From Chloroflexota bacterium (GTDB lineage Bacteria; Chloroflexota; Dehalococcoidia; Tepidiformales; Tepidiformaceae): DNA of 64,000 bases. The stretch covers positions 124,001 to 188,000 of the forward strand of contig JACPOQ010000046.1 of assembly GCA_016191435.1 (NCBI GenBank). The letters are read 5' to 3'. Positions 17,566 to 25,140 of this stretch are shown one piece after another. Each line of letters starts with the position of its first letter. Positions within the stretch are counted from its first letter, which is position 1. A program made the translations under genes and the position numbers. Below the pieces are notes generated by a model. That model saw only the letters and a program-made list of their open reading frames with translations, had not been told where the DNA came from and did no database searches.

Positions 17566-18744
17566 ATGACGACGCTTTTCAGGGGGCGCAAAGGCCCGCT
17601 GCTCTGGTTACTGGCAGCCGCGGCGCTCGTGGCGCTCCTCGCCGCAGCGTGCGGCGGAGACGACGACAGCAACACCCCAACCGCGGCTGCGACCACCGCC
17701 ACCGGCGGCTCCCCCGCCGCCTCGTCCACGGCCGGCACTATCGCCGCCGACGTCGGCAAGAACGACAAGGCCGATATCACAGGCGCCGGCTCCACCTTCG
17801 CCGCTCCCATCCTCCAGGCCTGGTTCGATGACTACAACAAGCTCGTCGCCAAGGGCGTCAAGGTCAATTACCAGAGCATTGGGTCCGGCGGCGGCGTCCA
17901 GCAGTACACAGAGAAGACGGTGGACTTCGGCGCATCGGATGCGCCCCTGAGCGATGCCGAGCTTGCGAAAGCCCCGGATACACTCAACCTTCCGTTCGTG
18001 CTCGGCAGCGTCGTCGTGACCTATAACCTCGATGGTGTCACCAAGCCCCTCAAGTTCGATGGCGCCACGGTGGCGAAGATTTACCTTGGCGACATCAAGA
18101 AGTGGAACGACCCCGCCCTCACCGCGCTGAACCCCGGGGTCCGCCTCCCGGACAAGGAAATCGTCCCGGCCTACCGCTCCGATGGCTCCGGGACGAGCTT
18201 CGTTTTCACGGACTGGCTCTCCAAGGTCAGCCCCGATTGGAAGTCGAAAGTTGGCACGTCGAAAAACCCGAGCTGGCCCGCCGGCCAGGGTGGAAAGGGC
18301 AACGAAGGCGTCACGACCATCGTCAAGCAGACCCCTAACTCGATCGGCTACGTCGAACTCACGTACGCGCTGATCAACAAGCTGCCCTTCGCCGACGTGA
18401 AGAACAAGAGCGGCGCATTCGTCACCCCGTCCATCGAAACCACAGCCGCCGCGGCTGCCGGTGTGCAGCTCCCGGCCGACTTCCGTGTCTCGATCACCGA
18501 TGCCGAAGGCGCCAAGGCATATCCGATCGCGTCCTACGTATATGCCCTTATCCGCACGTCATCCGACGGCTGCAGCAAGTACAGGCCGGTGGTCAACGCT
18601 TTCTGGTGGATCCTCCATTCAAAGGATGCGTCGGCGACGGCATCTGGCCTGAACTACGTGCCGCTGCCTCCCGAGACAGTCGCGAAGCTAGACCCCGCGC
18701 TCAAAGCGCTGAAATGTGAGGGACAGTCGGCCCTTCCACAATAG
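17566..18744 (+). CDS. pstS: Phosphate ABC transporter, substrate-binding lipoprotein PstS
   Basis: 392 residues. Signal peptide with lipobox LAAAC, a Ser/Thr/Ala linker, then the PBP-like fold of PstS: ITGAGSTFAAPILQAWF, YQSIGSGGGVQQY and VDFGASDAPLS supply phosphate-binding loops, and VPAYRSDGSGTSFVFTDWLS carries the SGT loop and Arg. It captures phosphate outside the membrane and hands it to PstCA. First gene of pstS-pstC-pstA-pstB-phoU. AGGGAGAGG lies upstream at a rather long spacing. Confidence 0.95.
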   Translation: MTTLFRGRKGPLLWLLAAAALVALLAAACGGDDDSNTPTAAATTATGGSPAASSTAGTIAADVGKNDKADITGAGSTFAAPILQAWFDDYNKLVAKGVKVNYQSIGSGGGVQQYTEKTVDFGASDAPLSDAELAKAPDTLNLPFVLGSVVVTYNLDGVTKPLKFDGATVAKIYLGDIKKWNDPALTALNPGVRLPDKEIVPAYRSDGSGTSFVFTDWLSKVSPDWKSKVGTSKNPSWPAGQGGKGNEGVTTIVKQTPNSIGYVELTYALINKLPFADVKNKSGAFVTPSIETTAAAAAGVQLPADFRVSITDAEGAKAYPIASYVYALIRTSSDGCSKYRPVVNAFWWILHSKDASATASGLNYVPLPPETVAKLDPALKALKCEGQSALPQ

Positions 18745-18761
18745 GACCCGGGCGAACACGA

Positions 18762-18801
18762 TAGCCGCCGGCCGATGGGGACAACCACCGCCCGGCGGCT
18801 A
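18762..18801 (+). other. Stem-loop between pstS and pstC
   Basis: TAGCCGCCGG (18762-18771) and CCGGCGGCTA (18792-18801) are perfectly complementary over ten bases. A hairpin directly after pstS typically stabilises the pstS mRNA or lowers downstream expression, so that the binding protein is made in excess. There is no T-run. Confidence 0.55.
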
Positions 18802-18867
18802 CCGCGTCCGCGGCAATAACATGTTCTCCCGCCTGTGGCGGAGAAGGATTCCGGAGATCGAATCGGT

Positions 18868-19842
18868 ATGGCGATAGAGAGTGTCCCCGCCCCGCTAGCG
18901 CGCCGCGGTCTGAGGAACCGGCTGAAGGCGGGCGATTGGATCTTCACCACCCTGGTTTCGGCAACGGCCGCCCTTGTGGTCCTCATCGTCCTCGGGCTCT
19001 TCTACGAACTCATCAGCCGCGCGCTGCCCTCCATCCGCAAATTTGGCCTGCCGTTCCTCTGGGAGACGCAGTGGAATCCTGTCCGGGAGACGTTCGGTGC
19101 GGGCACGTTCATCGTCGGGACCCTCATCACATCTGTCGTGGCGCTCGTGCTCGCCACCGTGCTTGCGGTCCTCGTGGCGCTCTTCCTGGTGGAGATAGCG
19201 CCGCCCTGGCTCAGCCGGCCGCTCTCCTACCTGGTCGAGCTCCTCGCGGCGATCCCCAGCGTGGTGTACGGCCTCTGGGGCGTCTTCGTCATGGGCGTGT
19301 TCATCCGCGACTATTTCGGCCCCGTCGTCGTGGACACGCTTGGCTGGATACCGTTCTTCGATGGCACACCGCTGATCACGGGCATTTTCTCCGCTTGTCT
19401 GATCCTCACGATCATGATCCTGCCAACGATTATGGCCGTCTCTCGCGATGTCATTGCCGCGGTCCCCAATAGCCAGCGCGAGGGCATCATGGCGCTCGGA
19501 GCCACTCGCTGGGAGGCCATCCGGATCGCCATCCTTCCCTATGCTCGCTCGGGCGTGATGGGCGGCGCCATCCTCGGTCTCGCACGCGCGGTCGGCGAAA
19601 CACTCGCCGTGACCCTGGTCATCGGGAACAAGGTGGCGATCCCCAGCACGATTTTCGATCCCGCCTACACAATGGCAAGCGTGATCGCGAACCAGTTCAC
19701 CGAAGTCGAAAACGATATGCACCGCTCCGCTCTCATCGAGATCGCGCTTGTGCTGCTTGTGATCACCTTCGTCATCAACGTCGTTGCGCGGTTGCTCGTG
19801 TGGCGCGTCACCAGGGGCCAACGCGTGCTGGTGCAAGAATGA
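18868..19842 (+). CDS. pstC: Phosphate ABC transporter permease PstC
   Basis: About 324 residues with six membrane helices. The first is FTTLVSATAALVVLIVLGLFYEL. The ABC-permease EAA-like loop is AVPNSQREGIMALGATRWEAIRIAILP and the family motif AIPSVVYGLWGVFVMG is present. I prefer ATG 18868, which has GGAG upstream, over the GTG at 18835 in the track; the difference is eleven residues. Its stop overlaps the pstA start (ATGA). Confidence 0.93.
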   Translation: MAIESVPAPLARRGLRNRLKAGDWIFTTLVSATAALVVLIVLGLFYELISRALPSIRKFGLPFLWETQWNPVRETFGAGTFIVGTLITSVVALVLATVLAVLVALFLVEIAPPWLSRPLSYLVELLAAIPSVVYGLWGVFVMGVFIRDYFGPVVVDTLGWIPFFDGTPLITGIFSACLILTIMILPTIMAVSRDVIAAVPNSQREGIMALGATRWEAIRIAILPYARSGVMGGAILGLARAVGETLAVTLVIGNKVAIPSTIFDPAYTMASVIANQFTEVENDMHRSALIEIALVLLVITFVINVVARLLVWRVTRGQRVLVQE

Positions 19843-20726
19843 ACCCGCGATCCGGCGCTTCCCAGTTGTTCCTTGCCAGCGAGGGCCTCTACCGCCGGAG
19901 ACGCCTGGCGAATCGAGTCATGACGGCGGTCATGGGCATTGCCGCGGCGATTGCCGTGATCCCGCTCTTTTTGATCCTGTTTTACCTCCTTCAAAAGGGG
20001 CTTCGCGGCCTGAGCCTCGACTTGCTGACCCAGGATCCGAACAGGCCGGGCCGCCCCGGGGGCGGCGTCCGCAACTCGATCGTCGGGAGCGGCATCATGG
20101 TCGGCCTCGCGACGGCTATCGGCGTGCCGATAGCCATAGGCTGCGGAGTCTTCCTCGCCGAGTTCGGCCAGAACCGTGCCGGGCTGGTGATCCGCTTCCT
20201 TGTCGATGTTATGGCCGGCATCCCATCGATCACCGTCGGCCTGTTCATCTACGGACTCATCGTCTTGCCGCAGAAGCAATTCACCGCGTTCGCCGGCGCG
20301 GTCGCGCTCGCCATCATCCTCCTGCCCGTCGTCGCCCGGATTACCGAGGAGATGGTGCTGCTGGTGCCCCGTTCAGTCCGGGAGGCTGCGTACGCGCTCG
20401 GCGCGCCGCGCTGGAAGACGACGCTCCGCATCGTATTGCCGACGGCCCTGCCCGGTATCATTACTGGTGTGCTGCTTGCTGTCTCGCGGATTGCCGGCGA
20501 AGCCGCTCCGCTCCTCTTCACCGCACTGGGAAACCAGTTCAATTCCACCAATGTCTTTCATGCGATGGATGCGCTGCCGCTTCGCATCTTCGTGTACGCT
20601 GTCGGCCCCTACGACTACTGGCACGAACAGGCCTGGGCGATGAGCCTCCTGCTCGTGACCATCATCCTGTTCATCAGCCTCGCCGTGCGTGCCATCTTCG
20701 GCTCCCGCGTGACGGTGCGCCAGTAG
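19839..20726 (+). CDS. pstA: Phosphate ABC transporter permease PstA
   Basis: 295 residues from the ATG at 19839, which overlaps the pstC stop. Six membrane helices. Family segments are VRNSIVGSGIMVGLATAIGVPIAIG, VMAGIPSITVGLFIYG and the EAA loop VPRSVREAAYALGAPRWKTTLRIVLP. The end (FNSTNVFHAMDALPLRIF) also fits PstA. With PstC it forms the membrane channel. Confidence 0.93.
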   Translation: MNPRSGASQLFLASEGLYRRRRLANRVMTAVMGIAAAIAVIPLFLILFYLLQKGLRGLSLDLLTQDPNRPGRPGGGVRNSIVGSGIMVGLATAIGVPIAIGCGVFLAEFGQNRAGLVIRFLVDVMAGIPSITVGLFIYGLIVLPQKQFTAFAGAVALAIILLPVVARITEEMVLLVPRSVREAAYALGAPRWKTTLRIVLPTALPGIITGVLLAVSRIAGEAAPLLFTALGNQFNSTNVFHAMDALPLRIFVYAVGPYDYWHEQAWAMSLLLVTIILFISLAVRAIFGSRVTVRQ

Positions 20727-20744
20727 CGGCCCGGGAGGTTTAGA

Positions 20745-21620
20745 ATGCCAGATACACACGTGGAAAGTGGTACGGCGGCCGCCTCCGCCATCGGAGTTCA
20801 CATCGTCAGGACAGAGGAAGAAGCCGCTGCTTCGGCCGCCCCCGCACAGCGCGTCGCCATCCGGGCGGAGAATGTGGAGGCCTGGTACGGGCCAAAGCTC
20901 GCTGTCGCAGGCGTGAACATGGAAATTCGCGCCAATTCGGTCACCGCGCTTATCGGCCCATCCGGTTGCGGTAAGTCCACCCTGATCCGGACCTTCAATC
21001 GCATGCATGAGTTCGCCCCGGCCGCTCGCGTCGGCGGCGCCGTCTTCCTCGATGGCGAGAACATTTACGAGCGTGGCATCGACCCCGCCCGCGTGCGCCA
21101 GCGCGTGGGCATGGTCTTCCAGAAGCCCAACCCGTTCCCCACCATGTCCATCGCTGAGAACGTCGCTGCCGGCCTGCGCTTCCTCGGCGTCCGTTCGAAG
21201 TCCGAAATCAACGACCGCGTCGAGCGCGCGCTCAAGGTGTCGGCCCTCTGGGAAGAAGTCAAGAACGACTTGAAGAAGCCCGGCATGGCCCTCTCCGGCG
21301 GCCAGCAGCAGCGCCTCTGCATCGCCCGCGCTATCGCCGTCGAGCCCGAAGTCGTGCTCATGGACGAGCCGTGCTCCGCCCTCGACCCGATCGCCACGCT
21401 CAAGATCGAAGACCTCATGCGCGAGCTCGCCGTCCAATACACGATCGTGGTCGTGACGCATAATATGCAACAGGCCGCTCGCGTCAGCGACCGCACGGCA
21501 TTTATGCTCGCTGGCGAGGACCATGTTGGGAGACTCGTTGAATACCGTTCGACCGAGGAGTTGTTCACCCGGCCGCAGGACAAACGTACGGAGGACTACA
21601 TCACCGGGCGTTTCGGCTAG
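20745..21620 (+). CDS. pstB: Phosphate ABC transporter ATP-binding protein PstB
   Basis: 291 residues, about 35 longer than the E. coli protein because of an Ala-rich N-terminal extension. Walker [21 protein letters not shown]-loop VFQKPNPFP, signature [15 protein letters not shown], Walker [14 protein letters not shown] and the switch His in [14 protein letters not shown] are all intact. GGGAGG precedes the ATG. ATP hydrolysis drives phosphate uptake. Confidence 0.96.
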   Translation: MPDTHVESGTAAASAIGVHIVRTEEEAAASAAPAQRVAIRAENVEAWYGPKLAVAGVNMEIRANSVTALIGPSGCGKSTLIRTFNRMHEFAPAARVGGAVFLDGENIYERGIDPARVRQRVGMVFQKPNPFPTMSIAENVAAGLRFLGVRSKSEINDRVERALKVSALWEEVKNDLKKPGMALSGGQQQRLCIARAIAVEPEVVLMDEPCSALDPIATLKIEDLMRELAVQYTIVVVTHNMQQAARVSDRTAFMLAGEDHVGRLVEYRSTEELFTRPQDKRTEDYITGRFG

Positions 21621-21632
21621 AAAGGCCGGCTC

Positions 21633-22298
21633 ATGACGCGTGACCTCTTCTCGCGCGAGATCAGTGAGCTCCAGGACGAGGTGCTGATTCTCGGCTCGAT
21701 GGCCGAAAAGGCCATCCTCGATTCCATGGAAGCCCTTCGCGACGGCGATATCCGGTGGTCCCAGAAGCTCGTCGAAGACGATCAGCGCATCAACGCCAAG
21801 CGCTTCGAGATCGAAGAGCGCTGCATCTTCGTGATCGCCTCCCAGCAGCCCATGGCCACGGACTTGCGCGCGCTCGTCAGCATGCTCTTCATCATCACGG
21901 ACCTCGAACGCATCGCCGACCACGCCGAGGGCATCGCGCGCATCAATGTCATGCTCGGCGATGAGCCCCTCCCCCGCCGCCTCGGCTACATCCCCTCGAT
22001 GGCCGACCGCTCCGTCGCCATGCTGCGCGATAGCCTGAAGGCCTACATCGAACAGGACACCGCCCTCGCCCGCCAGATCTGCGAAGCCGACGACGAAGTC
22101 GACCGCCTCCACGACCGCGTCTACGAGGATTCCACCGCCGCGATGATCGCCGACCCGCGTACCATCCAGCGCAACACCTACATGCTCTGGACCTCGCACA
22201 ACCTCGAACGGATCGCCGACCGCTGCACGAACATCTGCGAGCGCGTCATCTACCTCGTCACCGGCAACATGGAAGAGATCAACGTCTCGAAGTACTGA
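21633..22298 (+). CDS. phoU: Phosphate signalling protein PhoU
   Basis: 221 residues with the two PhoU three-helix repeats; each carries the metal-binding pattern (EERCIFVIASQQPMATDLRAL with TDLERIADHAEG, and NLERIADRCTNICERVIYLVTG). PhoU links the transporter state to the PhoR kinase and limits phosphate uptake. Last gene of the pst operon, 12 bases after pstB. The 228 bases that follow hold no gene; they end in the promoter at 22492. Confidence 0.95.
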   Translation: MTRDLFSREISELQDEVLILGSMAEKAILDSMEALRDGDIRWSQKLVEDDQRINAKRFEIEERCIFVIASQQPMATDLRALVSMLFIITDLERIADHAEGIARINVMLGDEPLPRRLGYIPSMADRSVAMLRDSLKAYIEQDTALARQICEADDEVDRLHDRVYEDSTAAMIADPRTIQRNTYMLWTSHNLERIADRCTNICERVIYLVTGNMEEINVSKY

Positions 22299-22491
22299 GC
22301 GAGGCCACCAGGACGGCGGGCGAAGCAATTCCTCAGTGCCCTCCTCGAGCGTTGTAGGCACACGCCGAGCCATTCAGGTTGGGAGCGGATCCGAACCTCG
22401 TAAGTGGGCGAACGCGAGAGATGCATGACGCAGCCCGGAGGCGGCTTGCCCTGAGAGCGCCCTTTTTCATTAATATTGTCACTAGCAGCTA

Positions 22492-22520
22492 TTGACAGCT
22501 GAATTGCGAAATTCTAACAT
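22492..22520 (+). promoter_or_regulatory. Sigma-70-type promoter TTGACA-N17-TAACAT
   Basis: A consensus -35 (TTGACA, 22492-22497), 17-base spacer and -10 (TAACAT, 22515-22520). The expected transcription start coincides with the GTG at 22527, and there is no ribosome site, so the first gene of the accessory operon is probably translated from a leaderless mRNA. Confidence 0.8.
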
Positions 22521-22526
22521 GCCGAC

Positions 22527-23015
22527 GTGTTTTTGGCGCGGTACCTCGAATGGGCGGTCTCAATTATCACGGCAAGCGCCCTTGCCGTCGCGGCGTTTCA
22601 CAAGCTTTCAAACCCCAGGGCCGCAAAGGTGGCAATAGCCATCACGGGGGTGCCAATCCGGGCAACAGGCCTGGTAGCAGCGACCGCCGCCGGCTTAGAA
22701 TCGGCGGTGGCGTTGGGACTTCTGATCTTAGGCCCATTTGGTAACGTCGCTGCCGCAGTTCTACTTATTACTTATCTGCCGGTTGCTGCTTCCGGCCCCT
22801 GCAAATGCATCCCGGGTCCCAAGTGGCTAAACGCCAGACCTGTCGCCCGAAATCTGACATTAATCACCGCCAACATGGCTGTTGTGTTAGGTCAAGAGCG
22901 ATGGAGCCCTCTTCCACTTCGGCTTCTGAGTCTCGGTCCTATCGCAGCCTTTTCATTCGCGCTGTATCTGTATTTCGATCGGAGGACAACTCGTGTTGCT
23001 GATGTCGCGTACTGA
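22527..23015 (+). CDS. MauE/DoxX-like redox-associated membrane protein
   Basis: 162 residues, four predicted membrane helices. The N-terminal helix with FHKLSNPRAAKVAIAITG, the third helix, the C-K-C motif (SGPCKCIPGPKW) and the following VARNLTLI helix match the MauE group of thiol-active membrane proteins. In methylotrophs MauE helps form the disulfides of the methylamine dehydrogenase light chain. It overlaps the next gene by 23 bases. This is the first gene of a seven-ORF operon that is more AT-rich and has different codon use from its neighbours, which suggests horizontal transfer. Family call moderate, based on length, topology, the CxC and the partner gene. Confidence 0.7.
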   Translation: MFLARYLEWAVSIITASALAVAAFHKLSNPRAAKVAIAITGVPIRATGLVAATAAGLESAVALGLLILGPFGNVAAAVLLITYLPVAASGPCKCIPGPKWLNARPVARNLTLITANMAVVLGQERWSPLPLRLLSLGPIAAFSFALYLYFDRRTTRVADVAY

Positions 23016-23619
23016 TCTCCTCTTGATCGCCAGTTCGGCGTTGCTTTGGCTCGTAGTGATGTTTGGCGTACTACTCCTGCTGGTGCTGCTGAGAATCGTT
23101 GGCAGTATTCAACTGGCCCATTCGGGAGAAGTCCGCGCCGAGCGGCTCAGTGCCCGACCGCAGGTGGGCGCGCTGATTCCGGCATTTTCGGCGGTAAATT
23201 TAAGTACACGCGAACCTATCATTCGCGCAACCTTACTAGGAAACCCCACCCTTCTCATCGTCGTTACGCCAGGGTGCTCCGCATGCGACAACGCCGTGGC
23301 TTGGGCTCAGGCATCGCTTCAAGACCGCACCATCGTCCTTATCTCCGCGCCCCTTGAGCAAAGTTCAAGAGCCGCGCGGATTTGGGGCGAGCGGCAGCAT
23401 TTAGCCTACTGTGCAGCCGAAGATATCGATCAGACGCTCAGCGTTCCGTCGACTCCGTTCGCTATTCGCCTCGACGAGATTGGCACCATAACTGCGGCTC
23501 AGCCGATCGTCGACCGGGATGATTGGGACTCTTTAATGACAGCCAGCGCAGTCCAGCGAACGCTTTGGGGCGGGCCCGACACTGTGAATGGCGAGAGTCT
23601 TGCTAAGACCCAGCCGTGA
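22993..23619 (+). CDS. MauD-like membrane-anchored thioredoxin-fold protein
   Basis: 208 residues. One N-terminal membrane helix (LLLIASSALLWLVVMFGVLLLLVLL), then a periplasm-facing redoxin domain: VGALIPAFSAVNLSTREP, the strand TLLIVVTPGC, the active site CSAC (PGCSACDN), and the cis-Pro segment VPSTPFAIRLDEIG. This is the MauD layout. MauD/MauE together handle disulfide formation in the exported light chain of methylamine dehydrogenase. Here they precede a Cys-rich Tat protein, which is the likely client. Start ATG/TTG choice is uncertain within a few codons (an internal ATG lies four codons in). Confidence 0.75.
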   Translation: MLLMSRTDLLLIASSALLWLVVMFGVLLLLVLLRIVGSIQLAHSGEVRAERLSARPQVGALIPAFSAVNLSTREPIIRATLLGNPTLLIVVTPGCSACDNAVAWAQASLQDRTIVLISAPLEQSSRAARIWGERQHLAYCAAEDIDQTLSVPSTPFAIRLDEIGTITAAQPIVDRDDWDSLMTASAVQRTLWGGPDTVNGESLAKTQP

Positions 23620-23644
23620 AAGTGAAAGAAGAGGCGCCCGCAGC

Positions 23645-24040
23645 ATGATTACTACGAAAGCGGAAACTTGCCTGATTTCAGTAAGTCGGCGCGTAGCGAC
23701 CGTGTCAACGAGTCGACGTCGAGTTCTCAAACTCGGTGCGGCGACTGCGGCGGCGACGGCCGCGGTATTCCTTCGCGGCGTTTCGCCCGCCCTAGCGGCG
23801 TGTACTTGCCCGGCTTGCACAACGAAGCCATGCCCCTGCTGCGCCTCGTGTGGATTCTGCACTGGCGAGTGCTGTGCCGGTGGAGCTTGCCAATGCGGGG
23901 CCGATCTGGGTGGGTGGTTTTGCTGCTATCCAGGACTTTGCGCAACGTTCTTCTGTAGGGACTGCGCTAGCATTTGCGGCGCAGGGACGTGCCCCTGTAT
24001 CTGCCTTAGCGGGCCGTTCGGCGGCTGTTCACCGTGCTAA
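23645..24040 (+). CDS. Tat-exported hyper-cysteine protein, MauA-like
   Basis: 131 residues from ATG 23645. The leader carries SRRVATVSTSRRRVLKLG, a perfect Tat motif (SRRRVLK) that closely resembles the methylamine dehydrogenase light-chain leader, followed by an Ala-rich core and ALA|A cleavage site. The mature part is about 80 residues with 23 Cys, including CPCC, CC, CQC, CPCIC and a C-terminal Cys. The order W-F-C-C-Y-P, then C-R-D-C, then C-P-C parallels WVASCYNP, YRDCC and CPC of MauA. Only one Trp is present and the part that would hold the second tryptophylquinone Trp is missing, so a TTQ cofactor as in MauA is not possible. A disulfide-rich or metal-binding exported protein is likely. 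The resemblance is read by eye. Confidence 0.7.
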   Translation: MITTKAETCLISVSRRVATVSTSRRRVLKLGAATAAATAAVFLRGVSPALAACTCPACTTKPCPCCASCGFCTGECCAGGACQCGADLGGWFCCYPGLCATFFCRDCASICGAGTCPCICLSGPFGGCSPC

Positions 24041-24117
24041 GCCTAGAAGGCTTCAAGGCGGGGTTGATTGCGGTGATAGCCGGTTGGTACGCGCTTTCCG
24101 CGATTCCTGGAGGGTGA
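24034..24117 (+). CDS. 27-residue putative membrane peptide
   Basis: Too short for the track. A GTG at 24034 overlaps the stop of the Cys-rich gene (GTGCTAA) and opens 27 codons: a short polar start, then GLIAVIAGWYALSAIPGG. It would be a single membrane helix translated by coupling. It has no known family that I recognise. The open frame is short enough to arise by chance; the coupling and hydrophobicity are the support. Confidence 0.35.
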   Translation: MLSLEGFKAGLIAVIAGWYALSAIPGG

Positions 24118-24171
24118 AGCCTCTCAACAGCCGAGGTTCTCGGCTCGACACCGTCACGAAGGTACGTTTAC

Positions 24172-24672
24172 ATGGCGATCTTCGCAGCCACGACCATTTC
24201 CGTCGCAGTCACCTTCGGGTTTGCCTTAGGGATGCTTGGGTCCGCCCTTCGAGCCACGACCGGCACAGTGGAATTCGTTCCAGCCGCGGTTCTCATTGGC
24301 TGTTCGCTGGGCGCCTGCATCATCACCTTGCGCAGCGAACAACTGCCTCGGTGGTGGTGGACCGCGGGTCCCGCGCCCGGAGCTGCACTAACCGGACTAG
24401 CGTTCGGCATCGGGGGGTTCATCGTTGCCGGGCGCGCCCAATATCCTTTTCTTCTGGCCGCCTGTGTAGCCGCCGCAGATGCGAGAATCGCGGCGCTCGG
24501 GACGGGCATCGCAGCAAGCGTGCTTGTAACTGGCATCGTTGGTCTTGCCACGTCCGCAACGCAGCCCAGAAACGAAGCAGCCGGATCTATTGCCATGGGC
24601 GGGCAAGCCCGAAGTTCGATCACGCTCTTTTGGCGAATGGCATCCGGGAAGTATTGGAGGGGTTCACGATGA
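24172..24672 (+). CDS. Polytopic membrane protein of unknown family
   Basis: 166 residues with four or five hydrophobic helices (about 5-27, 35-53, 68-86, 90-108 and 108-127) and a basic C-terminal tail. I do not recognise the family. It has one Cys in helix 2 and one in helix 4 and an unusual WWW in a loop. GAAGG lies upstream of the ATG. It lies in the accessory operon after the Cys-rich gene and its stop overlaps the next start (ATGA), so it is likely part of the same pathway, perhaps export or redox support. Confidence 0.6.
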   Translation: MAIFAATTISVAVTFGFALGMLGSALRATTGTVEFVPAAVLIGCSLGACIITLRSEQLPRWWWTAGPAPGAALTGLAFGIGGFIVAGRAQYPFLLAACVAAADARIAALGTGIAASVLVTGIVGLATSATQPRNEAAGSIAMGGQARSSITLFWRMASGKYWRGSR

Positions 24673-25136
24673 GGTATGAGCAGTTCAAATCTGCCGCTGA
24701 GCTTTGGCAGGCGGTGCCATTTGCCCCTATTGCGTCCGAAGGTCTCCTCCCGCGGCTCGGCTTCAAGCTCCGGGCGACTATTCGGCATCTAGGGGAGAAC
24801 GTTGATGCGGCTTTTCTAACGTACGCCCCCGACATCGACACCAGTTCGCTCAATCCCATCGCCCGCGATCTAGTGATCGTGGGCAAGGGCCACGGGAGTA
24901 GGTGCGCGCTCGTAGCGAGCGAAGGCCCACCGGGCCGCATTGGCCGCCACATCCTGCCTGACGGTCGAATCGCAACATGGGGAGCCGGGTTGCCTCCTAC
25001 TTGGAAGAATTTGCGGCCTGCATGGGTAAGTTGGGCTTCGAGCGAAGGCCAGACTTGCAGAGTTGAGAGCGGCGACATCCTCCTCCAGACGCTCATCGAC
25101 ATTGCGGATCACCTGTCGTCTCAGCCGGGAGGGTAG
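24669..25136 (+). CDS. Hypothetical soluble protein of the accessory operon
   Basis: 155 residues from ATG 24669, with GGAGGGG upstream and an ATGA overlap with the previous gene. The track shows it only as the tail of a much longer, spurious ORF beginning at 23850. It has no signal peptide or membrane helix and two Cys. The central RDLVIVGKGHGSRCALVAS and the C-terminal SGDILLQTLIDIADHL look like a small alpha/beta domain. I do not recognise a family. Its coupling to membrane and exported proteins suggests a shared role. Confidence 0.6.
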   Translation: MRYEQFKSAAELWQAVPFAPIASEGLLPRLGFKLRATIRHLGENVDAAFLTYAPDIDTSSLNPIARDLVIVGKGHGSRCALVASEGPPGRIGRHILPDGRIATWGAGLPPTWKNLRPAWVSWASSEGQTCRVESGDILLQTLIDIADHLSSQPGG

Positions 25137-25140
25137 CGCT

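Noticed and set aside
23645-24040. Functional methylamine dehydrogenase light chain with TTQ
   Set aside because: Only one Trp, short C-terminus, no heavy chain or MauG nearby.
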